In this document: piece after piece, positions 32,568 through 41,217 of the stretch | Numbering within the stretch: the stretch's first letter is position 1 | Layout of the letters: every line of letters starts with the position of its first letter | Translations under genes and position numbers: made by a program | Notes under the pieces: model-generated | The model's database searches: none | The model's input: only the letters and a program-made list of their open reading frames with translations | What the model was told of the DNA's origin: nothing | Source: CAWBOV01 sp963790525 | Lineage (GTDB): Bacteria > Actinomycetota > Actinomycetes > Mycobacteriales > Jatrophihabitantaceae | Assembly (NCBI GenBank): GCA_963790525.1 | Contig: CAWBOV010000003.1 | Coordinates: 620,001 to 684,000, forward strand | Reading direction: 5' to 3' | Length of the DNA: 64,000 bases

Positions 32568-33396
32568 CGCGCCGGTCGAGCACCGCGAAGTCGGCGCGCT
32601 CGACCTCGTCGAGGATGTCCCGGTAGAGCGTGAACGCCACGCGCACGCAGTGTCGGGCAGCCGGGTCGAGCAGGTCGATCCCCGGCTCGGCGGCGGCGTA
32701 GATCGTCCTCGTCCGCGCGATCTCCGCGGCCAGCAGCGACCGGATCGGGTCGTCGACGACGCCGCGCTCCAGGCGGGCGCGGTCCACGCCGTGGCGCCGC
32801 AGGGAGTCCTGGGGCAGGTAGATCCGCCCGCGCCGCAGGTCCTCACCGACGTCGCGGATGAAGTTCGTCAGCTGGAAGGCCACACCGAGGTCCGCCGCAT
32901 ACGGGGCCGCCTCCGCCGCGGGAACCACCGTCCCGAGAATCGGCAGCATCTGCAGGCCGATGACGGCGGCGCTGCCGTGCATGTAGCCGCACAGCGCGTC
33001 GTAGGTGGCGTACTCGGTGACGGTGAGGTCCATGCGCATGGAGGCCAGGAAGTCCAGGAACAGCTGGTGATCCAGGTCGAAGCACGCGGCGGCGTGGCGC
33101 GCGGCCCGGCAGGCGGGATCCGTCGCGTCCGCGCCCGGGAGCAGCTGCGCGGCCAGGGCGTCGAGGGCTGCCTCCCGCTCGGCGACGCTGGCGACCGACG
33201 ACAGGTCGTCGAGGATCTCGTCCGCGGTGCGGGCGAAGGCGTACAACGCGTGGACGGCCGGCCGCCGCCGCGCAGGCAGGAGCCGGGCCGCGAGGAAGTA
33301 GGTCCGGCCGTGGGCGGCGTTGAGACGGCGGCAGTACTCGTAGTCCGCACGGAGCCCGGGGTCGACTATGCCCGCGGCGTCGAGTTCGCGCCTCAC
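32428..33396 (-). CDS. crtB: Phytoene synthase
   Basis: A 322-residue prenyl transferase that condenses two geranylgeranyl diphosphates to phytoene. Substrate-binding acidic motifs are ARTADEILDD near residue 60 and NFIRDVGEDLRRGRIYLP near 175. AYxFxRxxDE and DDLxxxxxxRR-type blocks match the family. The GTG start at 33396 overlaps the crtI stop (GTGA). The 3' end overlaps crtYd by 140 bp in convergent orientation. Length is slightly above the usual 300, due to a basic C-terminal tail. Confidence 0.9.
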   Translation of the reverse strand: MRRELDAAGIVDPGLRADYEYCRRLNAAHGRTYFLAARLLPARRRPAVHALYAFARTADEILDDLSSVASVAEREAALDALAAQLLPGADATDPACRAARHAAACFDLDHQLFLDFLASMRMDLTVTEYATYDALCGYMHGSAAVIGLQMLPILGTVVPAAEAAPYAADLGVAFQLTNFIRDVGEDLRRGRIYLPQDSLRRHGVDRARLERGVVDDPIRSLLAAEIARTRTIYAAAEPGIDLLDPAARHCVRVAFTLYRDILDEVERADFAVLDRRVTVGLPRRVRVAAPGLARAVVARFRAARPGTVPTDGHDPATPTTTG

Positions 33397-34887
33397 CGTG
33401 AATCGCCCAGAATCCGTTGTGCGGCAAGGCGTCCTGAGATCAGCACCATCGGCACGCCGACGCCGGGCTGGGTGTTCGCACCGCAGAAGACCAGGTTCGG
33501 GATCCGGCGGTCGAGTGTCGGTGCGCGGAACGGTCCGGTCTGGCCGATGCTGTGCGCCGCGGAGAACGGGGCGCCCGCCGCGAGGCCAGCCGCCTCCCAG
33601 TCCGCCGGCGTGACCAGGTGCTCGACCTCGATACCGTCGGCGAATCCCGGCAGGCCCCGCTGCTCGAGCGTGCTGACCATGTGGTCGCGATAGCGCGGGC
33701 CGAACTGCGCCCAGTCGATACCCGGAGCCGCTCTGCCGGTTCGGCGTGGGGAACAGGACGTAGTAGGTCTGTTTGCCCTGTGGTGCAAGGGATTCGTCGG
33801 TGGCGCTCGGATTGCTCACCAGGATCGACGGGTCGCTCATCACCTCGCCGCGGTCGATGATCTCCGAGAACGTCGTCCGCCAGGCCTGCCCGAAGCTGAT
33901 CGTGTGATGAGCCAGATCCGGGTACCGCGCCGACGAACCGACGTGCAGCAACGCGCAGGACGGCGAATAGGTCAGCCGCCCGACCCGGCGCGGTGTGTAC
34001 TCCGGCGGGAGCAGATCGTCATATGCGGTAGGGAGATCGGCGTTGACGACGACGACGTCGGCGGCGATCCGCTCGCCCTCGTCGGTCACCACGGCCGTCG
34101 CCCTCCCGTGCGTGATCTCGATGCGCTCGACCCGCGTGCTGTAGCGGAAGTCGACGCCGTGCGCGGCGGCGGCAGCGGCCAGGGCGCGCGGGACGGCGTG
34201 CATGCCGCCGCGCGGGAAGAACACCCCGCTGACACAGTCCATGTAGGCGATCACCGCATAGATCGACAGTGCCTGCTGGGGAGCGACTCCGGCGTAGAGG
34301 GCCTGGAAGGAGAACATGCGCTGCAGGCGCTCGTCGTGCAGGTAGGTGCTCACCTTCGGCGTCAGCCGCCGCAGCGCGCCGAGACCCAGCAGCCGCGCGG
34401 CCGCGGGGTTCACCACGTCGCGGACCGAGTCGAGGTTGCGGTCGATGAACGTGGGCATCTCGGTGGCGTAGAGGTGACGAAGGAAGGTGACGAAGCGCCG
34501 GTAGCCGTCGACGTCGGCAGGGCTGCACGTCCGCGCGATCTCCTCGGTCATCGCCTCCGTGTCGGTGTGCACGTCGATCGTCGAGCCGTCGGCGAAGCGG
34601 GCGCGGTAGGCGGGATCGAGAGGCACCAGGTCGAGCCGGTCGCTGAGTTCCTCGCCGACACAGGCCAGCGCGTCGGCGATCAGGTCGGGCATCGTCAGGA
34701 CGGTCGGTCCGGTGTCGAACGTGTAGCCACCGGTGTCGAGGCGCCCTGCCCGGCCTCCGGGGACGGCGAGCTGCTCGACCACGGTCACGGCGCGGCCCGC
34801 GCCGGCCAGACGCAGTGCGGCGGACAGCCCGCCCAGTCCCGCACCGACGATCACCACGGAGTCGGTGGGGCCGGTGACTGTCCGCAT
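33393..34887 (-). CDS. crtI: Phytoene desaturase, one frameshift
   Basis: About 497 residues once one error is repaired. The FAD-binding Rossmann motif VVIVGAGLGGLSAALRLAG is at residues 10-28, and the C-terminal bacterial desaturase block NLVFCGANTQPGVGVPMVLISG is present. The reading shifts near 33730: after YYVLFPTPNRQS the protein continues as APGIDWAQFGPRYRD in the next frame, needing removal of one G. Without repair the open frame runs into crtB and makes a false 819-residue fusion. CrtI converts phytoene to lycopene at the membrane. It ends in GTGA shared with crtB. Confidence 0.88.
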
Positions 34888-34929
34888 GCCTTGACGCTAC
34901 TGGCGGGCTCGCGTGCCTGCGCCGGTGGC

Positions 34930-36001
34930 TCAGGTCTGGCGCTCCGCCGCGGCCACGGCCAGCCGCGCCAGGATCTCCCGGGACGGGTCCGACAGCACCG
35001 GGGACTGCAGCGCCGCCAATGCCTGCGTGAGGCAGGCCGAGATGCGGTCCTCGACGCGACGCACCGCTCCGGTGTCGACCAGGATCGAGCGCACGGCACT
35101 CACCGCGTCGTCGGACAGCGAGCGATCGCCCAGGCTGGTGCGCAGGGCGGCGGCGTCCGCAGGGTCCGCCCGCTCCATCGCCAGGGCCACGAGCAGAGTC
35201 TGCTTGCCCTCGCGCAGATCGTCGCCGGCGGGCTTGCCGGTACGCGCGGGATCGCCGAAGACGCCGAGCAGGTCGTCGCGGAGCTGGAACGCCTCGCCCA
35301 GCGGGCAGCCCGTACCGCGAGAGGGCGGCGAAGACCTCGGGCGGGGCGTCGGCGGCCGCGGCACCGAAGTGCAGCGGGCCCTCCACGGTGTACTTGCTGG
35401 TCTTGTAGGTGACCACGCGGAGCGCGTCCTCGGCGGAGAAGTCCCCGCGCGCCTGGACGAGCACGTCGAGGTACTGCCCGGCCATCACCTGCTCCCGCAT
35501 CTGGTCGAAGACGATCCGCGTGCGCGCCAGCGCGGCGTTGTCCAGGCCAGACCGGGTGTACATGCTGTCGGCCCACACCAGCAGCAGGTCGCCGAGCAGG
35601 ATCGCCGCCGCGGTGCCGAAACCGCGGGCGTCGCCGCCCCAGCCCTGCGCGTCGGTGCAGCGCGGCGAACGCGGTGTGCGCGGCCGGGCGCCCCGGCGCG
35701 TGGCCGAGGCGTCCATCACGTCGTCGTGGACGAGCGCGCAGGCGTGCAGCAGTTCCAGGCTGGCCGCGGCCGTGATCAGCAGCGCTCGCCTCGTCCTCGC
35801 CGGCGGACCGCCGCGCCAGCCCCAGTAGGCGAACAGTCGGGCGCAGCCGCTTGCCGCCGTCGAGCACGGCCGCGCGCGCGGCTTCGGCGATGCGGGGCCA
35901 GATCGGGGCCGATCGCTGCGAGGGAATCGCGCTGTCGTGTCGAGGAAATCCAGCGAGAGCAGCGTCGACGCGCCGCTGACCAAGGCGTCGAGGTCGGCCA
36001 C
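34930..36001 (-). CDS. idsA: Geranylgeranyl diphosphate synthase, several frameshifts
   Basis: A trans-isoprenyl diphosphate synthase of about 355 residues that would supply GGPP to crtB. Motifs are spread over all three frames: VLDGGKRLRPT, AYWGWRGG, HACALVHDDVMDAS (first Asp-rich motif), KTSKYTVEGPLHFG and LGEAFQLRDDLLGVFGDP (second motif). Shifts are needed near 35935, 35840, 35695, 35655 and 35305. Every piece keeps normal codon bias and conserved residues, which argues for read errors over a decayed gene. The GTG start at 36001 has TAATGT 7 nt upstream. It corresponds by position to idsA2 (Rv2173). Confidence 0.85.
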
Positions 36002-36008
36002 CGCGCGG

Positions 36009-36018
36009 ACATTACGCT
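36009..36018. promoter_or_regulatory. Overlapping divergent -10 hexamers between idsA and metF
   Basis: Only 24 bp separate the two start codons. TACGCT (plus, 36013-36018) is 7 nt before ATG36026 and TAATGT (minus, 36014-36009) is 7 nt before GTG36001. Both fit leaderless starts and they share two base pairs, so the promoters should compete. Confidence 0.6.
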
Positions 36019-36025
36019 GTGCGGC

Positions 36026-36928
36026 ATGGCGCGTACGGTGCGGGACTGTCTGGCAGAGGGACGGCCCACGGTCTCCTTCGAGTTCATGCCGCCCAAGACC
36101 GACGAGGACGACGCGCCAGCTGTGGAAGGCGATCCGTGAGCTGGAGCCGCTGCACCCCTCGTTCGTGTCGGTGACCTACGGCGCGGGCGGTTCCACGCGG
36201 GACCGCACGATCGAGATCACCGAGCGGATCGCCCAGGACACGACGCTGCTGCCGGTGGCCCACCTCACCGCGGTCGAGCACTCGGTGGCCGAGCTGCGGG
36301 CCATCATCGGGCGGCTGGCCGACGCCGGAATCGTGCAACATGCTGGCCCTGCGCGGTGACCCGCCGGGTGATCCGATCGGCGAATGGGTCACACCCACCC
36401 GCAGGGACTGCGCTACGCCGTCGAGCTCGTCGAGCTGCTCCGCGCGCACGGGGACTTCTGCGTGGGGGTGGCGGCGTTCCCGTACAAGCACCCGCGCTCG
36501 CGTTCCGTCGAGGAGGACACCGCGCGCTTCGTGGAGAAGTGCCGCTCCGGAGCCGACTACGCGATCACCCAGATGTTCTTCGACGCCGAGGACTACCTGC
36601 GCCTGCGCGACCGTGTGAGTGCGGCCGGGTGTGACGTCCCGATCATCGCCGGCGCTGATGCCGGTGACGACCGATGCGCACGATCGAGCGCTCCGAGCAG
36701 CTGTCCGGGGCGCCGTTCCCGGCGGCGCTGGGCGAGCGGTTCGCGGCGGTGGCCGACGACCCCGTGGCCGTGCGCGCGCTCGGCATCGAGGAGGCCAGCG
36801 CCATGTGCCGCAGCGGCTGCTCGCCGAGGGCGCTCCGGGCATCCACTTCATCACGATGAACTTCTCCAAGGCCACGCGTGAGGTCTGGGCGAACCTGGAC
36901 CTGCACTCCGTCGGCCGCCGCCCGCTGA
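36026..36928 (+). CDS. metF: Methylenetetrahydrofolate reductase, about six frameshifts
   Basis: A MetF-type flavoprotein of about 300 residues, reducing 5,10-methylene-THF to 5-methyl-THF. Motifs recovered in order from different frames are TVSFEFMPPKTDEDD, FVSVTYGAGGSTRDRT, NMLALRGDPPGDP, FCVGVAAFPYKHPRS, DYAITQMFFDAEDYLR, PIIAG and APGIHFITMNFSKATREVWANLDL. Shifts are needed near 36115, 36335, 36390, 36652, 36671 and 36810, and perhaps one more before a TGA at 36926. This is the worst-hit gene in the window. The M. tuberculosis counterpart by position is Rv2172c. If the errors are real, this is a pseudogene; I favour read errors. Confidence 0.82.
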
Positions 36929-36937
36929 ACACGCCGC

Positions 36938-37498
36938 TCAGAAGGGCAGGCGCCGCCCGAGGATCGCGAACGGGCGCGCCTCACCGGGGAACAGGTGGTG
37001 GCGCGCCAGGTCCTCGAAGCCGAGGCTGCGGTACAGCCGGAAGGCGCGGGTGTCGCCCTCGGGCGTCGACAGCAGCATGGCCTGGTGCGGCAGCCCGTCG
37101 GCCAGCGACAGCAGGAGTGCGCGGCCGACCCCGCGTCCCTGCGCCGAGGGCAGGACGTGCAGCTCGGACAGCTCGAAGGCGTCGACCAGCCACTCCTCGG
37201 CCACTGCGGCGGTGACCGCCCGGCGGACGAGGTCGTGCCACCACTGACCGGATTCGGTGGTGTAGCCGTAGCAGAAGCCGATCACGGTGCCGTCGGTGTC
37301 GTAGGCGGCGCGCGCGGCGAACCGGGGGAACGTCGCCTGTCCCCGCGCGGCACGGCCGCGCTGCACACCGGCGTGGGGCGCGTAGTTCATCGCCGCGACG
37401 TAGATCGCCATCGCCGCGTCGACGTTCTCGTCGAACTGGGCGGGCGTCCAGGCCACGACGGTCGGCGCGCGCTCCGGGACGGGTTGGGCGACAGCCAT
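36938..37498 (-). CDS. GNAT-family N-acetyltransferase
   Basis: A 186-residue acetyltransferase. The acetyl-CoA-binding signature is LSELHVLPSAQGRGVGRALLLSL (Q/RxxGxG/A as QGRGVG near residue 125), with VIGFCYGYT as strand 4 and AFRLYRSLGFEDLARH near the C-terminus. It matches Rv2170 by position; that protein has been linked to lysine acetylation of metabolic enzymes. ATG37498 has TAGAGT 8 nt upstream and no ribosome binding site. Its target cannot be read from sequence. Confidence 0.85.
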   Translation of the reverse strand: MAVAQPVPERAPTVVAWTPAQFDENVDAAMAIYVAAMNYAPHAGVQRGRAARGQATFPRFAARAAYDTDGTVIGFCYGYTTESGQWWHDLVRRAVTAAVAEEWLVDAFELSELHVLPSAQGRGVGRALLLSLADGLPHQAMLLSTPEGDTRAFRLYRSLGFEDLARHHLFPGEARPFAILGRRLPF

Positions 37499-37506
37499 GA
37501 GTCGGC

Positions 37507-37512
37507 ACTCTA
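37507..37512 (-). promoter_or_regulatory. Putative -10 hexamer TAGAGT, leaderless GNAT gene
   Basis: On the minus strand TAGAGT lies 8 nt before ATG37498. Confidence 0.4.
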
Positions 37513-37565
37513 GCTCGCGTGGACGCCGTCGGCGGGACAGGGACCGCATGCCGGTCGGCAGTCGC

Positions 37566-38271
37566 TCAGGCGTGCATCCCGCACTCGACCTTGGCGAAAC
37601 CGGCCCAGCGTCCCGCGCGGGCGTCCTCGCCGTCGACGACGCGCTGGGTGCACGGCGCGCAGCCGACGGAGGTGTAACCGTCCTGCAGCAGCGGGTTGAC
37701 GAGGATCCCGTTCTCGGCGATGTACCGGTCCACGTCGGCATCCGTCCAGGCGGCGATCGGATTGATCTTGACCAGCCCGCGGTGTGCGTCCCACTCCACG
37801 ACCTTCGTGGCCGCGCGCGAGGGCGACTCGTCGCGGCGCAGTCCCGCGGCCCACGCCGAGTACGGAGCCAGCGCCCGCCCGAGCGGGGCGACCTTGCGCA
37901 TGCGAGCAGCACTGGTCGGGGTTCCGGGCGAACAGGTCCTTGCCGTACACGGCGTCCTGCTGGGCGACGGTCAGCTCCGGCTTGATCGAGTGGACGGTGA
38001 CGGGCAGGGTCGCGACGACGGCGTCCCGGGTGCCGATCGTCTCGGCGAAGTGGTAACCGGTGTCGAGGAAGATGACGTCCACGCCCGGCTGGGCCCGCGA
38101 GGCGAGGTGCGGGACGACCGCGTCGGCCATCGAGGACGCGACACACCACGACGAGCCGAACTCCTCGGCCGCCCAGGACAGGATCTCCTGCGCCGACGAC
38201 CCCTCCAGGGCCGCGCCGGCCCAGGCGGCCAGTTCGGCCAGCCTGTCGTGTTCTGCAGCTGGTGCGCTCAC
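37566..38271 (-). CDS. cysH: Assimilatory APS reductase, [4Fe-4S] type, one frameshift
   Basis: About 234 residues after removing one extra base at about 37905 (DQCC then RMRKVAPLGRAL). It reduces adenylylsulfate to sulfite with thioredoxin. The Cys pair in NPDQCC and the GCAPC motif are the four iron-sulfur ligands that mark APS (not PAPS) reductases, and KVECGMHA carries the catalytic C-terminal Cys. The nucleotide site VIFLDTGYHFAET is intact. GTG38271 overlaps the upstream zinc-ribbon gene stop (GTGA) and has GAGGAG about 8 nt upstream. Confidence 0.9.
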
Positions 38272-38531
38272 GGGGAGCTCTCCTCTGTCGGGTGCGGTGC
38301 TTCGTGCGTATGCGGTGCGTCCTGCCTCTGTCCCCAACCGCCGGTCATCCCTCGATATTTCAGGGCGAACACGCGCTGGCAGGCGCCACAGCGCCACTGG
38401 CCGTGCCCGGCGGTCCCGTCCTCGGGGTCGAACGGGCGCAGGTCCTCGTCGCCGCAGTAAGGGCAATAGAACGGGACGGCGCGGGCCGTGGCCCCGGTGC
38501 CGCCCGAGGTCGCGCTGTGGGTCGCGGTCAC
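38268..38531 (-). CDS. Zinc-ribbon protein of the sulfite reductase operon
   Basis: An 87-residue protein with a rubredoxin-like zinc ribbon: VPFYCPYCGDEDLRPF gives the first CxxC and WRCGACQRVFALKYRGM the second, with a disordered His/Pro-rich tail. GTG38531 overlaps the sulfite reductase stop and its own stop overlaps the cysH start, so it is translated between the two. Small proteins of this kind recur between sulfite reductase and cysH in actinobacteria, to my knowledge without assigned function. A role in electron transfer or cofactor handling is inference. Confidence 0.78.
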   Translation of the reverse strand: MTATHSATSGGTGATARAVPFYCPYCGDEDLRPFDPEDGTAGHGQWRCGACQRVFALKYRGMTGGWGQRQDAPHTHEAPHPTEESSP

Positions 38532-40186
38532 AGCAACCACTCCTCCTCGGCCCGTGCGACGTAACCGGCGAAGCTCTCGCCGTCGCCGCGCCGGTCCACG
38601 TAACCGCGCAGGATCCGCTCGGCGTAGTCGGGAGCCTCGTCGGCGGTCACCTTGAGGCCGCGGAACTTGCGCCCGAACGCGGCCTCGCTGCCCAGCTGGC
38701 CGCCGAGGTGGATCTGGAAGGCCTCGACGTCCTCACCGTCGGCGCCGCGCGTGACGATGCCCTTGAAGCCGATGTCGGCGACCTGGAAGCGCGCACATGA
38801 GTTGGGGCAGCCGTTCACATTGATCGTGACCGGGGTGTCGAAGTCGGGCAGGCGCCGTTCGAGCTCGGTGCGGATGACCTCCGCGCGGGCCTTCGTCTCC
38901 ACGATCGCGAGCTTGCAGAACTCGATCCCGGTGCAGGCGATCGTCCCGCGGTGGAAGGCCGACGGGCGTACCGACAGCCCGAGCGCATCGAGGCCGGTGA
39001 CGAGCTCCTCGATGTTGGCGTCCGGGACGTCGAGCACGACCAGGCCCTGCTGGGCGGTGGTGGCGACCCGGCCGCCGGCGAGGCGGTCGGCCAGCTCGGC
39101 GACTCCGGCCAGCGCCGAACCGCTCGTGCGGCCCGCCTTGGTCGTGACGCCGACGGCGTTCAGCCCGCCGCGCAGGCGCTGGACGCCGACGTGGTCACGG
39201 TGGGCCGGCGAGCGCTCGGGTGCAGGGCCGTCGGGCAGCGCGCGCCCGAGGTACTCCTTCTCCAGCACCTCCCGGAACCGCTCGACGCCCCAGTCGGCGA
39301 TCAGGAACTTGATCCGCGCGTGGTTGCGCGAGCGGCGGTAGCCGTAGTCGCGGAAGACCGAGCACACCCCGGCCCAGACCTCGCTGACCTCGTCCTCGCG
39401 GACGAACACGCCCACGCGCTGGGCGAACATCGGGTTGGTCGACAGCCCGCCGCCCACCCACAGGTCGAAGCCGGGCTCGCCGTCGGGGCCGACCACGCCC
39501 ACGAAGGCGACGTCGTTGATCTCGTGGTTCGTGCAGTGCTGCGTGCAGCCGGAGATCGCCGTCTTGAACTTGCGGGGCAGGTTCGAGAACGCCGGGTCGC
39601 CCAGGTACTTGTCCACGGTCTCGCGCAGTGCGGGCAGGCCGTCGATGATGCCGTCGGCGGTCTCGCCCTCCAGGGGGCAGGACAGCATGACGCGGGGGGT
39701 GTCGCCGCACGCCTCGGTGGTGGTGAGGCCGACCGCCTCGATCTTCTCCCAGATCGCCGGGACGTCCTCGACCCGGATCCAGTGGAGCTGGACGTTCTGC
39801 CGGTCGGTGATATCGGCCACGTCGCGGCCGTAGGTGGTCGCGATGTCGGCGATGACGCGGAGCTGCTCGGTGCTCAGCCGGGCGCCGTCGATGCGGATCC
39901 GGAGCATGAAGTACTCGTCCTCGAGCTCCTCGGGTTCCAGCACGGCGGTCCGGCCGCCCGGGATCCCCGGCGCGCGCTGGGTGTACAGGCCGTACCAGCG
40001 GAACCGTCCGCGGAGGTCGCCGGGGTCGATACCCGCGAATCCGGTCTTGGAGTAGATGTCGATGATGCGCTGCCGCACCAGCAGTCCGTCGTTGTCCCGC
40101 TTGCTGCGCTCGTTCGGGTTGAGCGGCTCGCGGTAACCGAGGGCCCATTGGCCCTGGCCTCGACGGGGTTTTTCGCGGGGTGGCAT
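38528..40186 (-). CDS. sir: Ferredoxin-dependent sulfite reductase (SirA/nitrite reductase family)
   Basis: A 552-residue siroheme/[4Fe-4S] enzyme that reduces sulfite to sulfide with six electrons. The cluster ligands are in ACTGIEFCKLA and NGCPNSCARF. The substrate and siroheme contact regions include GRFRWYGLYTQR, RQNVQLHWI and SGCTQHCTNHEIND. The RWYGLYTQ segment contains the Tyr which, in mycobacterial SirA, cross-links to a Cys beside the siroheme. ATG40186 is preceded by GAAGGA. A Cys-containing leader peptide 140 bp upstream and cysH downstream indicate sulfite, not nitrite, as the substrate. Confidence 0.92.
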   Translation of the reverse strand: MPPREKPRRGQGQWALGYREPLNPNERSKRDNDGLLVRQRIIDIYSKTGFAGIDPGDLRGRFRWYGLYTQRAPGIPGGRTAVLEPEELEDEYFMLRIRIDGARLSTEQLRVIADIATTYGRDVADITDRQNVQLHWIRVEDVPAIWEKIEAVGLTTTEACGDTPRVMLSCPLEGETADGIIDGLPALRETVDKYLGDPAFSNLPRKFKTAISGCTQHCTNHEINDVAFVGVVGPDGEPGFDLWVGGGLSTNPMFAQRVGVFVREDEVSEVWAGVCSVFRDYGYRRSRNHARIKFLIADWGVERFREVLEKEYLGRALPDGPAPERSPAHRDHVGVQRLRGGLNAVGVTTKAGRTSGSALAGVAELADRLAGGRVATTAQQGLVVLDVPDANIEELVTGLDALGLSVRPSAFHRGTIACTGIEFCKLAIVETKARAEVIRTELERRLPDFDTPVTINVNGCPNSCARFQVADIGFKGIVTRGADGEDVEAFQIHLGGQLGSEAAFGRKFRGLKVTADEAPDYAERILRGYVDRRGDGESFAGYVARAEEEWLL

Positions 40187-40592
40187 GCGGGGGAGTCCTT
40201 CTCGTGGTGCGGCGGGCGGCGCCGGCAGCTGCGGGTGGTCAGTGCACGCGGCAGCGCGGTAACCGGGAGGCGAATGATCTGGGCGGTGCGAGGGACCGAT
40301 GGATCCGGTGGCTCGCCCGTGGCAGCTCAGTCGGAGAAAGACATGAGACAGCCTGCGCCCGCGACCCGCATCAGGTCGACGTGGCGCCGCATCGTCAGGA
40401 AGACGGCGAAGGGGCGGCTCACGCGCCAATGGTCCCACAGCGCGGGGTAATTAGTCCACGGGGGTGCGGTGTGGGGTCGGTCGCGTCCCGGTCGGTGGAC
40501 GCGGCGCGGGGGCGGGGTGCTGTGAAATCATGGGCGCGACACCGCCGCGGGTCGCCGCGGATCGCCCTGTTCGAGAAGTCTCTGGAGGCACC
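40187..40592. other. Divergent 406-bp regulatory gap between sulfite reductase and cysC
   Basis: Besides the leader peptide (40327-40422) this gap holds about 140 bp of untranslated leader before the reductase, where an attenuator would have to form, and the unmarked promoter region of cysC. No other gene is seen. TGGACT, 18 bp and GACCAT six bases before GTG40422 could be the leader promoter, but the match is weak. Confidence 0.5.
40327..40422 (-). CDS. Putative sulfur-regulon leader peptide
   Basis: A 31-codon frame upstream of the sulfite reductase gene. Its centre reads RRHVDLMRVAGAGC, matching the RRHVDLLRV-x4-C pattern of leader peptides found before sulfur-assimilation genes in actinobacteria. 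The conserved Cys is codon 25 of 31. Such leaders are thought to sense cysteine supply by translational attenuation. GTG40422 is the likely start, with an internal ATG40392 as alternative. It was too short for routine gene calling. Confidence 0.8.
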   Translation of the reverse strand: MSRPFAVFLTMRRHVDLMRVAGAGCLMSFSD

Positions 40593-41159
40593 GTGACGTC
40601 CGTCGACGGTAGTTCGACCCTCGCCGCGCGGTCGGTGGCCGGTGCGACGATCTGGCTCACCGGCCTGCCCAGCGCGGGCAAGACCACGCTCGCCAACGCG
40701 CTGGCCGCCCGTCTGCGCGCGGAGGGGCGCGCGGTGGAGATCCTCGACGGCGACGCCGTCCGCCCGGTGTTGTCGGCGGGGCTCGGCTACTCCCGCGAGG
40801 ACCGCGACATCAACGTCGCCCGGATCGGCTGGGTCGCGTCCCGGCTGGCCAGCCACGGCGTGCTGGTCATCGCGGCCGTCGTGTCGCCGTTCGCCGAGGC
40901 GCGCGACGGTGTGCGCGCCCGCCACGAGGCCGACGGCACGGACTTCCTCGAGATCCACGTGGCCACCCCGCTCGAGGTCTGCGCCGAGCGCGATGTGAAG
41001 GGCCTCTACGCCCGGCAGAAGACCGGTGACGTCGCCGGTCTGACCGGGGTCGACGGCGAGTACGAGGCCCCGGTGAACCCCGAACTGCGTATCAACACCG
41101 CAGGTCGCCCGCTCGAGGACTCCGTCGACGAGCTCATCGCCGTCATCGACGCGCGCTGA
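40593..41159 (+). CDS. cysC: Adenylylsulfate kinase
   Basis: A 188-residue P-loop kinase that converts APS to PAPS. Walker A is GLPSAGKTTLAN, the substrate motif is DGDAVRPVLSAGLGYSREDRDINVARIG, and the Lys-rich lid is VKGLYARQKTGDVAGLTGVDGEYEAP. GTG40593 has TCTGGAGG upstream. No ATP sulfurylase (cysD/N) is in the window, and the neighbouring reductase appears to use APS directly, so this kinase more likely feeds sulfotransferases with PAPS or draws APS from an enzyme encoded elsewhere. Confidence 0.92.
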   Translation: MTSVDGSSTLAARSVAGATIWLTGLPSAGKTTLANALAARLRAEGRAVEILDGDAVRPVLSAGLGYSREDRDINVARIGWVASRLASHGVLVIAAVVSPFAEARDGVRARHEADGTDFLEIHVATPLEVCAERDVKGLYARQKTGDVAGLTGVDGEYEAPVNPELRINTAGRPLEDSVDELIAVIDAR

Positions 41160-41217
41160 CCGGCCGCCGACCGTCCCCGGCGCGGGCTCTCCGCCCGGGG
41201 GCGACGACACTGGCACC

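Noticed and set aside
32428..34887. An 819-residue phytoene desaturase-phytoene synthase fusion
   Set aside because: One extra base near 33730 explains it. The true crtI end (LISGRLAAQRILGDSR then TGA at 33393) lies in the next frame and overlaps a crtB GTG start, as expected for separate genes.
34930..36928. idsA and metF as a pair of decaying pseudogenes
   Set aside because: All conserved motifs and codon bias persist between the shifts, both promoters are intact, and nearby essential genes show the same kind of error.
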